From Orobanche coerulescens (taxonomy: Eukaryota; Streptophyta; Magnoliopsida; Lamiales; Orobanchaceae), in NCBI GenBank assembly GCA_033398695.1, contig CM065803.1:49219501-49283500 (forward strand): DNA of 64,000 bases, in the 5' to 3' direction. Shown here piece by piece: positions 46,886 to 59,931 of the stretch. Under the pieces are notes generated by a model that did no database searches, was not told the origin of the DNA, and saw nothing but the letters and a program-made list of their open reading frames with translations. Positions within the stretch are counted from its first letter, which is position 1, and every line of letters begins with the position of its first letter. A program made the translations under genes and the position numbers.

Positions 46886-49209
46886 TAAATGGTATCATAG
46901 CTTAGGTTGAGGAAACCTAGGCTGTCCGGTCAAGTTGTGTTGTTTGAGTCTTGTTTTGTCGGATTTTATCTGACTGAGTCGTGTCGCGACGCGTCGTCTG
47001 AGTTTGTTGGTCGTGATTAGTATCGTGGGCGATCATCATCTTCGTGCGACCTGTGGATGTAAGTCTCCCTTCTTTGTGTTGTGCCTCGTGTGACACGAGC
47101 TATTTTTATGATTATTTGTTAAGTGATGGAATCCTCTTATGGATTTTGATTTCTTGATATGTGATTATTTGACTCTCATATTTCGTTCATGTGAGGAGTA
47201 GTGTTGCTGGATTGTGCATGTTGAACTATATTTCTTTTTCCGCTGCGTGAGTTCTTTTGTAATGACTTTCGGTATTTTACCGACCGAGTTTTATTTCGAA
47301 AATCGATTCCCTTAACCGAGTTTTTGGCATTATCATTTTGGCGAAATTCTTATGACGGTATTTAGCATTTTGTAAATGGCTTCTGTGAGTTTTTGAAATA
47401 TTACCGTCATCGGCCTTTTTGGCATTTTTGTAAATGGTTTTTAGCGTGGTGGGTCCCAGCGCGAGACCCACAGCGCTTTAATGTTTTGTGTATTTACCTG
47501 AAATTTTTGGGCATTCTAGCCCATTGAATTAACCTTGAAAAACTTGAGTATCTTAGAAAATAAATTTCGAGACGTACTTTCAAAATGAATTATTTTCTCG
47601 TGGTACATCAAAGGTGCCACAATATGTTTCAAAATTTTCTACCTCGAGGACCAAAATGTTTGAGATATTTTCAATGTTTAGAAACACTTTTATTTAGACC
47701 CGAGGGTCGAATATTCTGAAAATTTACACTAAGAGAAAGTGTCCTCATTTTTATCAAATGCGAAATGGTTCTCCAAAGTCTCGATAAAGATGTCTTACGT
47801 TTGTACTTTTTTTGAAAGGTGATACTCAAGATCAACCGGTGTTCTTCTAAAATTATTTTCAAAATGAGGTTTTCGTTTTTAAAACCTATCCATTCCTGTT
47901 TAAGGGATGGGTATGTATGTATGATGTTCGTGTTCTCATTACGATGTTTGCTCCCGAGTATGATCGAATTGGCGGTGTGAGCGTTGAGTCGCTTTCCACA
48001 CAATTGTTGTGTTAACCCTCTGTGAGAGGTGGGATGTTGGTGTTGAATATTGTCGACTCGTGGTGATTTCTGCGTTGTTGCGCGTGTGCGAGCTGTTAGA
48101 GCTTGGTTTGGTATGGCCGTGTGCATCGGTAATCGTTCCGTTATGTGTCGGTTGTTTAATGTCTTGTTACCTTGCTCCTGTTTTTGTGAATTTCGTGGAT
48201 GAGGTCGGGGGTAATACCCATGCTATTTTGACTTCTGTATTTTCTATTTCTCCAGTCTATTGGTTCGCTCGTGTTCGTTGATACTGTCTGAACTTGTTTT
48301 ATATTTCGGGTTCATCATTCGAACGAGCTGTGATCTTGTTTTGGGTCGATCTAGTTATCGCTGTGACTTTTTCGAGTTCGGTTCGATTCTTGTGAACCTT
48401 GTTCGGAAGTGACATCATTTGGTTCTATTAACTCTTCTATTCGACGTGGATCAGATTTTGAATTTCTCTATTTTCGACTCTGTCGACTCGTTTATGTTCG
48501 TTGACATTTTTTGAACATTCCATATCCCTTGATTTTGTTGATCCAACGAGTGTGGCATTGTTTCGGAATAACTCGTTTGTCGTTGTGACTTTTCAATCGC
48601 TATTCCCTTTCCTGTGGATCTTATGGGAATGCATGTCTTGTTGTTCTCACCAGATAATCCTGGGAGTTGTTGTTTGAATTTTATTATCCTTCGTGTTTCG
48701 GACATGATTGTTCGATTTTTGTTGTCTCGGTCGTTTGTTTGTTCGGTTTTTGTTCTCGTTTCGTGATTGTTGAGCATTCAAGACTCCTTCCTAATTTCCT
48801 TATGTTCGGGAAATTAGTCTCGTTATCGATCTTGCAACCCTTGGGCAATGGAATTACGTATTTGTTCAGCGTTTGGCTCGCGTTTTGATTGATGCACCGT
48901 TGGGTTGGTCAATTGTATTGATTTTCGTTCGTTGTGTTTTGTGATTGTTCGAGTAATTGACCTGATTGTATTATCCATTTGATGACGCTTGTCACTTGTT
49001 GGTTTTATTATATCCCTAACGGCGACGTTGTGTTGGTCGTCGTGGAGCGTGTTTTCACGCCGTATATTCCTTGCGTTGCTTGTAACGTTTCGCCGATGGG
49101 CATAAGTTACGCGTTTCCTTGTGTATCTCGTTGAGTTTTCCTGGCGGGATATTGCTTCTCCCTACTTGTTTTAAGTTTCGGGACGAAACTTCTTTTAAGG
49201 AGGGTAGAA
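46886..49209 (+). other. Element C interior 1, non-coding (2324 bp)
   Basis: Primer site TGGTATCATAGCTTAGG starts at about 46890. No gag or pol motif. 47270-47490 resembles the end of element B's LTR, including a hairpin GTGGGTC / GACCCAC (about 47449-47471). The 3' end has the hairpin AAGTTTCG-GGA-CGAAACTT (49173-49191) and the tract ttttaaggagggtagaa. Confidence 0.85.
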
Positions 49210-52200
49210 TGTAATATCCGCAATTTTCGATTTTCGGTAAATTTCTTTTTTTGGCCGGAGTCCGTTTTGACGACTCGCTCATGACCGTTTCGTCATTTCG
49301 AGAATGATTAATTCTGCACTTTTTGTCATCCGAGTTCGTTTGATGTCGTTTTGTTGAGTTAGAGCTTTTAGCGACTTTTCCGCACTTGAGCTCGATTCTT
49401 GCGAATCTCGTCCAGCTGTTGTTTCGAGTTTCTCGTAAGTTCATTTGATGTTATTATTCATGTTGCGAGCTTTGGTTTGGTGTTTCGATCGCGTATCGTG
49501 ATTTTCGGACGTTTTGGGCCATTTTCATAATTTCCCAAAGTTTTGGGTAATTACTTCCGTTGTCGAATTCCGAGCCTTCAGGTGGTCGGAATTGTGTGTT
49601 CTCTTAGCTCTTAGATTCGTCTTTGCGAGTACGTCAGAATCAGTATCATCGATTCGTATTCGAGTTCGGGTTTGGGGTCGTTCGGGCCGTCGGAGTTGGC
49701 CGGCCGAAGTCATGGCCGACTGCAGGCCCAGGCCGGCCGCGAGTCACGGCCGCGGTGCTCGCGGCTTACGGCCGAGTCACGGCGGTAGTTCTCGGCTCGG
49801 CGGCCGAGCCGCACCGTGGGCCGCGGCACATGCCGGCAGGGCCGCGGCACACTCTGGCATTTTTCGGCCAAACTGATCAGACGGGTGGCGCGGCACACGC
49901 CGGCCGGGCGCAAGACACCGCCGATCACTGGAGCCATTTTGGGCCTGTGCCGCGGCACACTCACTGGCCAGGCCGCGGCTGTGCGGCTATTTATGGCCCT
50001 GCAGACGGGTTTTTGGCCATTTTTCTCCTCCTTCTCCTTCTCTTCCACGGCTGAGGGTATGCTCATCATGTATCCATGTTGTTTGACAACAAATCCATGA
50101 AGTTATTGAGGTTATATCATCAAACAATCATCCTATATCGTCCTTTGATCCAGCGAATCAAGGTAATCTTTCCTAGAACCCTAGTTTCTTGAATTTGGGG
50201 GTTTTTGCATTTTTGTCCGATTCGTTCCGTGTTGTTGATTAATTCATGATGGGTATGATTAATCTTGGTAGTATTATTGTGTTTAACATCATTTAATCCA
50301 TTGTTCTTCGTCGAATCGAAGTATATTTCTTGATTTCCTTCAAATCGACTTTTTGGGGGATTTGTCCTCGATCTCGTTTTTCATCCATTTTTGATGGATC
50401 GATTATGGTTAAATGATGTTGTTAAACATATTCTATGGATTGTATATCCATATTTCAACTTGGAATTCCATTTTCGTGTTTTGTCGGGACGAATCGTGTT
50501 CTTGACCGTTTTGGGGAAAACGCTTGAACATTCGTCGTTCATTCTTTGAATTCAGCGGCTTTGGGTCGTACTTTGGAATTCATTTTCGCTGTTATTGTCT
50601 TCGTTCGTAGTTCATTGTTGCGAGTTGGCGTTCGTTGGAGTCGGCGGGTTCGTAGTCGGTTCGTGCCAACCTACTCCGGTCGATTCTCCGCGTTGTGGTT
50701 GTTCAAGGCAAGTACCTTGCCCATACTATTCTTGTTTTGTGGATATGATAATTGGTGATCGTCTAAATATGTTGGTTTGGTCATTTGAAAATTATTTTCA
50801 AAAGATTCGATTAGCCTTGCTAAAGGCTCTCTTTCAAAACGCGTTTGTTTCGTAAGTGTGTGGGTTGTAAGTGACTACGTGTATCCTTTGGATATGTTTG
50901 GAGTTGATATGCTGTTTGATAATGCGTGTGTACATCTATGGCTTCATTGCAGTGTATTGCGGTTTTGACATGATGTTATGTTAGTTGTTACTCCTTTGAA
51001 AGGAGGCTGCGATGCTTAATGTTGTTTCGTTTCATAATCGATTATTGTTGTGTGCTTGTTATACGTGATGTGCCTCCGGGTAGGATTGTTGAATCTCCGG
51101 GATCCATACTTGCTAGTATGGGTCGGGCGAGACCGTAGGGTTATCCAATCCGGGTATGTCTTGCGGGGACTCCGAGGTTCGTGGCTTGTTAGCCGATCTG
51201 GGATAACTAGTGGGGTTATCATCGGGTATGTCTTGCGGGGACTCCGAGGTTCGTGGCTTGTTAGCCCGATGCCGGGATAACTTATGGTTGTGATTTGTGT
51301 GTGATTTATTTAGCTAGCCAGCTCGGGAGGGTCCTTCGAGGCCTCGAGTGGGATTTGTGGCTTCGGCCCGGTCCTAGGCGATGCATGTGTGTGATTTGTT
51401 TAGCTAGCCAGCTCGGGAGGGTCCTTCGAGGCCTCGAGTGGGATATGTGGCTTCGTCCCGGTCCTAGGCGATGCGCGTGCGCGATTATGTTTTGTTGATT
51501 TTTATGTCCATCGAGGACACGTGATGTTGGGATCTGGCCCTGTGAGTTGTTGTCGGTTTTCTATTTGCGAAAACAAAACCTTTGGGCTGTGACCCTATTG
51601 ATTTTTGGAAAGATATCGATTTGATAATCCTAATTTGATTTCTATTAAAACTCCCGAGGGTATTTTAAACCATCTTGCAAACCATTCTCGTTATTTGTGA
51701 TCTTTCGGATTTGGAAAGTTTTACTCAAAATCTTGCCTCGGGAAGTACTTTTAGTTACTTTTGGATTTTGAGGATTTCGGTTATTGTTATTCGTGGAATG
51801 TGAATTGTATGGCTCGTATTTTTGCACTTGTACTTGCACTAGCAAAACGGTGGAGTTTGCTAACCCCGAGTATTCGGGGGGTGGATGTCTATTTTTGCAT
51901 TCAGGTTTTGGAGCATAACACAGGGTCGGCACGAAGGATGATGAAAGACGAATGATACTAATCACACGAGGATCCGTTGATGTCGTATTGGTCTAGTTGT
52001 ATTTTCTTTTCCGCTGCAGTATCTTTTCCCCGTTGTACGGGAGTTTATTGTATTTTGACCCCTGCGAGGGTATGCGTTTGGATTTGAGTTGTATGTTATT
52101 ATTGAAAGACCAAATCGGTCTACTGAGTCATTTTAGCCTTAAAGGCGATGTTTAGATGTTTGATTTTAGTTATCAGCCTGGTAGATCCTCGAGGAGAGGG

Positions 52201-52242
52201 TCTACGGCGTGTAATATCCCTGAGTGGATTGGGGGTGTCACA
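49210..52242 (+). repeat. Element C LTR2, about 3.03 kb
   Basis: Complete, TG...CA. TATA is at 49988-49994 and the covarying hairpin at 52181-52205 (arms GTAGATCCTC / GAGGGTCTAC, loop GAGGA, 10 pairs including one T-G). Confidence 0.93.
50163..51904 (+). other. Predicted leader intron inside element C LTR
   Basis: Donor-like AATCAAG|GTAATC is at 50163; GC-type TTCAAG|GCAAGT is at 50708. The acceptor-like TATTTTTGCATTCAG|GT ends at 51904, just after the C/G hairpin aaccccgagtattcgggg. LTR1 equivalents are 40079 and 46549. Confidence 0.45.
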
Positions 52243-54564
52243 TAAATGGTATCATAGCTTAGGTTGAGGAAACCTCGGCTGTCCGGTCAAGTTGTGTTGT
52301 TTGAGTCTTGTTTTGTCGGATTTTATCTGACTGAGTCGTGTCGCGACGCGTCGTCTGAGTTTGTTGGTCGTGATTAGTATCGTGGGCGATCATCATCTTC
52401 GTGCGACCTGTGGATGTAAGTCTCCCTTCTTTGTGTTGTGCCTCGTGTGACACGAGCTATTTTTATGATTATTTGTTAAGTGATGGAATCCTCTTATGGA
52501 TTTTGATTTCTTGATATGTGATTATTTGACTCTCATATTTCGTTCATGTGAGGAGTAGTGTTGCTGGATTGTGCATGTTGAACTGTATTTCTTTTTCCGC
52601 TGCGTGAGTTCTTTTGTAATGACTTTCGGTATTTTACCGACCGAGTTTTATTTCGAAAATCGATTCCCTTAACCGAGTTTTTGGCATTATCATTTTGGCG
52701 AAATTCTTATGACGGTATTTCGCATTTTGTAAATGGCTTCTGTGAGTTTTTGAAATATTACCGTCATCGGCCTTTTTGGCATTTTTGTAAATGGTTTTTA
52801 GCACAGTGGGTCCCAGTAGCGAGACCCACGCTATAATGTTTTGTGTATTTACCTGAAATTTTTGGGCATTCTAGCCCATTGAATTAACCTTGAAAAACTT
52901 GAGTATCTTAGAAAATAAATTTCGAGACGTACTTTCAAAATGAATTATTTTCTCGTGGTACATCAAAGGTGCCACAATATGTTTCAAAATTTTCTACCTC
53001 GAGGACCAAAATGTTTGAGATATTTTCAATGTTTAGAAACACTTTTATTTAGACCCGAGGGTCGAATATTCTGAAAATTTACACTAAGAGAAAGTGTCCT
53101 CATTTTTATCAAATGCGAAATGGTTCTCCAAAGTCTCGATAATGATGTCTTACGTTTGTACTTTTTTTGAAAGGTGATACTCAAGATCAACCGGTGTTCT
53201 TCTAAAATTATTTTCAAAATGAGGTTTTCGTTTTTAAAACCTATCCATTCCTGTTTAAGGGCTGGGTATGTATGTATGATGTTCGCGTTCTCATTACGAT
53301 GTTTGCTCCCGAGTATGATCGAATTGGCGGTGTGAGCGTTGAGTCGCTTTCCACACAATTGTTGTGTTAAGCCTCTGTGAGAGGTGGGATGTTGGTGTTG
53401 AATATTGTCGACTCGTGGTGATTTTTGCGTTGTTGCGCGTGTGCGAGCTGTTAGAGCTTGGTTTGGTATGGCCGTGTGCATCGGTAATCGTTCCGTTATG
53501 TGTCGGTTGTTTAATGTCTTGTTACCTTGCTCCTGTTTTTGTGAATTTCGTGGATGAGGTCGGGGGTAATACCCATGCTATTTTGACTTCTGTATTTTCT
53601 CTTTCTCCAGTCTATTGATTCGCTCGTGTTCGTTGATACTGTCTGAACTTGTTTTATATTTCGGGTTCATCATTCGAACGAGCTGTGATCTTGTTTTGGG
53701 TCGATCTAGTTATCGCTGTGACTTTTTCGAGTTCGGTTCGATTCTTGTGAACCTTGTTCGGAAGTGACATCATTTGGTTCTATTAACTCTTCTATTCGAC
53801 GTGGATCAGATTTTGAATTTCTCTATTTTCGACTCTGTCGACTCGTTTATGTTCGTTGACATTTTTTGAACATTCCATATCCCTTGCTTTTGTTGATCGA
53901 ACGAGTGTGGCATTGTTTCGGAATAACTCGTTTGTCGTTGTGACTTTTCAATCGCTATTCCCTTTCCTGTGGATCTTATGGGAATGCATGTCTTGTTGTT
54001 CTCACCAGATAATCCTGGGAGTTGTTGTTTGAATTTTATTATCCTTCGTGTTTCGGACATGATTGTTCGATTTTTGTTGTCTCGGTCGTTTGTTTGTTCG
54101 GTTTTTGTTCTCGTTTCGTGATTGTTGAGCATTCAAGACTCCTTCCTAATTTCCTTATGTTCGGGAAATTAGTCTCGTTATCGATCTTGCAACCCTTGGG
54201 CAATGGAATTACGTATTTGTTCAGCGTTTGGCTCGCGTTTTGATTGATGCACCGTTGGGTTGGTCAATTGTATTGATTTTCGTTCGTTGTGTTTTGTGAT
54301 TGTTCGGATAATTGACCTGATTGTATTATCCATTTGATGATGCTTGTCACTTGTTGGTTTTATTATATCCCTAACGGCGACGTTGTGTTGGTCGTCGTGG
54401 AGCGTGTTTTCACGCCGTATATTCCTTGCGTTGCTTGTAACGTTTCGCCGATGGGCATAAGTTACGCGTTTCCTTGTGTATCTCGTTGAGTTTTCCTGGC
54501 GGGATATTGCTTCTCCCTACTTGTTTTAAGTTTCGGGACGAAACTTCTTTTAAGGAGGGTAGAA
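52243..54564 (+). other. Element C interior 2, non-coding (2322 bp)
   Basis: Near-identical to interior 1. The B-like hairpin region (about 52801-52840) has several extra small changes (gcacagtgggtcccagtagc). Primer site, pre-tract hairpin and purine tract are present. Confidence 0.85.
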
Positions 54565-57500
54565 TGTAATATCCGCAATTTTCGATTTTCGGTAAATTTC
54601 TTTTTTTGGCCGGAGTCCGTTTTGACGACTCGCTCATGACCGTTTCGTCATTTCGAGAATGATTCATTCTGCACTTTTTGTCATCCGAGTTCGTTTCAGT
54701 ATCGTTTTGTTGAGTTCCGAGCTTTTTAGCGACTTTTCCGCACTTGAGCTCGATTCTTGCGAATCTCGTCCGAAACTGTTGTTTCGAGTTTCTCGTAAGT
54801 TCATTTGATGTTATTATTCATGTTGCGAGCTTTGGTTTGGTGTTTCGATCGCGTATCGTGATTTTCGGACGTTTTGGGCCATTTTCATAATTTCCCAAAG
54901 TTTTGGGTAATTACTTCCGTTGTCGAATTCCGAGCCTTCGGGTGGTCGGAATTGTGTGTTCTCTTAGCTCTTAGATTCGTCTTTGCGAGTACGTCAGAAT
55001 CAGTATCATCGATTCGTATTCAGGTTCGGGTTTCGGGGTCGTTCGGGCAATCGGAGTTGGCCGGCCGAGTCATGGCCGGCAATCTGGCCCAGGCCGCATC
55101 GCCGAGTCACGGCCGCGATGCTCGGCAGCTCCGGCCGAGTCACGGCCGTAGTTCTCGGCAGCTTCGGCCGAGCAGCGTCACCGTGGGCGCGGCACATGCC
55201 GCAGGCCGCGGCACACTCTGTGGCATTTTTCGGCCAAACCGATCAGACGGGTGGCGCGGCACACGCCGGCCGGGCCGCAGACATTGCCGATCACTGGAGC
55301 CATTTTTGGGCTCGTGCGCGGCACACTCCCTGGGCGCGGCACGCATGCACTGCTTATTTATGGCCCCGCAGACGTTTTGGCCATTTTTCTCCTCCTTCTC
55401 CTTCTCTTCCACTAGTGAGGTATGCTCATCATGTATCCATGTTGTTTGACAACAAATCCATGAAGTTATTGAGGTTATATCATCAAACAATCATCCTATA
55501 TCGTCCTTTGATCCAGCGAATCAAGGTAATATTTTCTAGAACCCTAGTTTCTTGAATTTGGGGGTTTTTGCATTTTTGTCCGATTCGTTCCGTGTTGTTG
55601 ATTAATTCATGATGGGTATGATTAATCTTGGTAGTATTATTGTGTTTAACATCATTTAATCCATTGTTCTTTGTCGAATCGAAGTATATTTCTTGATTTC
55701 CTTCAAATCGACTTTTTGGTGGATTTGTCCTCGATCTCGTTTTTCATCCATTTTTGATGGATCGATTATGGTTAAATGATGTTGTTAAACATATTCTATG
55801 GATTGTATATCCATATTTCAACTTGGAATTCCATTTTCGTGTTTTGTCGGGACGAATCGTGTTCTTGACCGTTTTGGGGAAAACGCTTGAACATTCGTCG
55901 TTCATTCTTTGAATTCAGCGGCTTTGGGTCGTACTTTGGAATTCATTTTCGCTGTTATTGTCTTCGTTCGTAGTTCATTGTTGCGAGTTGGCGTTCGGTG
56001 GAGTCGGAGGGTTCGTAGTCGGTTCGTGCCAACCTACTCCGGTCGATTCTCCGCGTTGTGGTTGTTCAAGGCAAGTACCTTGCCCATACTATTCTTGTTT
56101 TGTGGATATGATAATTGGTGATCATCTAAATATGTTGGTTTGGTCATTTGAAAATTATTTTCAAAAGATTCGATTAGCCTTGCTAAAGGCTCTCTTTCAA
56201 AACGCGTTTGTTTCGTAAGTGTGTGGGTTGTAAGTGACTACGTGTATCCTTTGGATATGTTTGGAGTTGATATGCTGTTTGATAATGCGTGTGTACATCT
56301 ATGGCTTCATTGCAGTGTATTGCGGTTTTGACATGATGTGATGTTAGTTGTTACTCCTTTGAAAGGAGGCTGCGATGCTTAATGTTGTTTCGTTTCATAA
56401 TCGATTATTGTTGTGTGCTTGTTATACGTGATGTGCCTCCGGGTAGGATTGTTGAATCTCCGGGATCCATACTTGCTAGTATGGGTCGGGCGAGACCGTA
56501 GGGTTATCCAATCCGGGTATGTCTTGCGGGGACTCCGAGGTTCGTGGCTTGTTAGCCCGATGCCGGGATAACTAGTGGGGTTATCATCGGGTATGTCTTG
56601 CGGGGACTCCGAGGTTCGTGGCTTGTTAGCCCGATGCCGGGATAACTTATGGTTGTGATTTGTGTGTGATTTATTTAGCTAGCCAGCTCGGGAGGGTCCT
56701 TCGAGGCCTCGAGTGGGATTTGTGGCTTCGTCCCGGTCCTAGGCGATGCATGTGTGTGATTTGTTTAGCTAGCCAGCTCGGGAGGGTCCTTCGAGGCCTC
56801 GAGTGGGATATGTGGCTTCGTCCCGGTCCTAGGCGATGCGCGTGCGCGATTATGTTTTGTTGATTTTTATGTCCATCGAGGACACGTGATGTTGGGATCT
56901 GGCCCTGTGAGTTGTTGTCGGTTTTCTATTTGCAAAAACAAAACCTTTGGGCTGTGACCCTATTGATTTTTGGAAAGATATCGATTTGATAATCCTAATT
57001 TGATTTCTATTAAAACTCCCGAGGGTATTTTAAACCATCTTGCAAACCATTCTCGTTATTTGTGATCTTTCGGATTTGGAAAGTTTTACTCAAAATCTTG
57101 CCTCGGGAAGTACTTTTAGTTACTTTTGGATTTTTGAGGATTTCTGGTTATTGTTATTCGTGGAATGTGAATTGTATGGCTCGTATTTTTGCACTTGTAC
57201 TTGCACTAGCAAAACAGTGGAGTTTTGCTAACCCCCGAGTATTCGGGGGGTGGATGTCTATTTTTGCATTCAGGTTTTGGAGCATAACACAGGGTCGGCA
57301 CGAAGGATGATGAAAGACGAATGATACTAATCACACGAGGATCCGTTGATGTCGTATTGGTCTAGTTGTATTTTCTTTTCCGCCGAGATCTTTTCCCGTT
57401 GTACGGAGTTTATTGTATTTTGACCCCTGCGAGGGTATGTGTTTGTGTTTGAGTTGTATGTTATTATTGAAAGACCAAATCGGTCTACTGAGTCATTTTA

Positions 57501-57607
57501 GCCTTAAAGGCGATGTTTAGATGTTTGATTTTAGTTATCAGCCTGGTAGATCCTCGAGGAGAGGGTCTACGGCGTGTAATATCCCTGAGTGGATTGGGGG
57601 TGTCACA
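54565..57607 (+). repeat. Element C LTR3, about 3.04 kb
   Basis: Complete copy. Covarying hairpin is at 57546-57570. Small indels are concentrated at 55060-55375 (U3 array) and 57375-57400. Confidence 0.93.
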
Positions 57608-59931
57608 TAAATGGTATCATAGCTTAGGTTGAGGAAACCTCGGCTGTCCGGTCAAGTTGTGTTGTTTGAGTCTTGTTTTGTCGGATTTTATCTGACTGAG
57701 TCGTGTCGCGACGCGTCGTCTGAGTTTGTTGGTCGTGATTAGTATCGTGGGCGATCATCATCTTCGTGCGACCTGTGGATGTAAGTCTCCCTTCTTTGTG
57801 TTGTGCCTCGTGTGACACGAGCTATTTTTATGATTATTTGTTAAGTGATGGAATCCTCTTATGGATTTTGATTTCTTGATATGTGATTATTTGACTCTCA
57901 TATTTCGTTCATGTGAGGAGTAGTGTTGCTGGATTGTGCATGTTGAACTGTATTTCTTTTTCCGCTGCGTGAGTTCTTTTGTAATGACTTTCGGTATTTT
58001 ACCGACCGAGTTTTATTTCGAAAATCGATTCCCTTAACCGAGTTTTTGGCATTATCATTTTGGCGAAATTCTTATGACGGTATTTAGCATTTTGTAAATG
58101 GCTTCTGTGAGTTTTTGAAACATTACCGTCATCGGCCTTTTTGGCATTTTTGTAAATGGTTTTTAGCCTGGTGGGTCCCAGCGCGAGACCCACAGCGCTA
58201 TAATGTTTTGTGTATTTACCTGAAATTTTTGGGCATTCTAGCCCATTGAATTAACCTTGAAAAACTTGAGTATCTTAGAAAATAAATTTCGAGACGTACT
58301 TTCAAAATGAATTATTTTCTCGTGGTACATCAAAGGTGCCACAATATGTTTCAAAATTTTCTACCTCGAGGACCAAAATGTTTGAGATATTTTCAATGTT
58401 TAGAAACACTTTTATTTAGACCCGAGGGTCGAATATTCTGAAAATTTACACTAAGAGAAAGTGTCCTCATTTTTATCAAATGCGAAATGGTTCTCCAAAG
58501 TCTCGATAATGATGTCTTACGTTTGTACTTTTTTTGAAAGGTGATACTCAAGATCAACCGGTGTTCTTCTAAAATTATTTTCAAAATGAGGTTTTCGTTT
58601 TTAAAACCTATCCATTCCTGTTTAAGGGCTGAGTATGTATGTATGATGTTCGCGTTCTCATTACGATGTTTGCTCCCGAGTATGATCGAATTGGCGGTGT
58701 GAGCGTTGAGTCGCTTTCCACACAATTGTTGTGTTAACCCTCTGTGAGAGGTGGGATGTTGGTGTTGAATATTGTCGACTCGTGGTGATTTCTGCGTTGT
58801 TGCGCGTGTGCGAGCTGTTAGATCTTGGTTTGGTATGGCCGTGTGCATCGGTAATCGTTCCGTTATGTGTCGGTTGTTTAATGTCTTGTTACCTTGCTCC
58901 TGTTTTTGTGAATTTCGTGGATGAGGTCGGGGGTAATACCCATGCTATTTTGACTTCTGTATTTTCTCTTTCTCCAGTCTATTGATTCGCTCGTGTTCGT
59001 TGATACTGTCTGAACTTGTTTTATATTTCGGGTTCATCATTCGAACGAGCTGTGATCTTGTTTTGGGTCGATCTAGTTATCGCTGTGACTTTTTCGAGTT
59101 CGGTTCGATTCTTGTGAACCTTGTTCGGAAGTGACATCATTTGGTTCTATTAACTCTTCTATTCGACGTGGATCAGATTTTGAATTTCTCTATTTTCGAC
59201 TCTGTCGACTCGTTTATGTTCGTTGACATTTTTTGAACATTCCATATCCCTTGCTTTTGTTGATCGAACGAGTGTGGCATTGTTTCGGAATAACTCGTTT
59301 GTCGTTGTGACTTTTCAATCGCTATTCCCTTTCCTGTGGATCTTATGGGAATGCATGTCTTGTTGTTCTCACCAGATAATCCTGGGAGTTGTTGTTTGAA
59401 TTTTATTATCCTTCGTGTTTCGGACATGATTGTTCGATTTTTGTTGTCTCGGTCGTTTGTTTGTTCGGTTTTTGTTCTCGTTTCGTGATTGTTGAGCATT
59501 CAAGACTCCTTCCTAATTTCCTTATGTTCGGGAAATTAGTCTCGTCATCGATCTTGCAACCCTTGGGCAATGGAATTACGTATTTGTTCAGCGTTTGGCT
59601 CGCGTTTTGATTGATGCACCGTTGGGTTGGTCAATTGTATTGATTTTCGTTCGTTGTGTTTTGTGATTGTTCGGATAATTGACCTGATTGTATTATCCAT
59701 TTGATGACGCTTGTCACTTGTTGGTTTTATTATATCCCTAACGGCGACGTTGTGTTGGTCGTCGTGGAGCGTGTTTTCACGCCGTATATTCCTTGCGTTG
59801 CTTGTAACGTTTCGCCGATGGGCATAAGTTACGCGTTTCCTTGTGTATCTCGTTGAGTTTTCCTGGCGGGATATTGCTTCTCCCTACTTGTTTTAAGTTT
59901 CGGGACGAAACTTCTTTTAAGGAGGGTAGAA
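57608..59931 (+). other. Element C interior 3, non-coding (2324 bp)
   Basis: Near-identical to interiors 1 and 2. It keeps the B-like segment with cctggtgggtcccagcgcga at about 58165. Confidence 0.85.

Noticed and set aside
47671..48126. 151-codon minus-strand frame kept in all three element C interiors (also 53026-53481 and 58393-58848)
   Set aside because: Its conservation follows from the recent duplication of the whole interior. Low-complexity composition, no recognisable domain and antisense to the element; not evidence of a gene.
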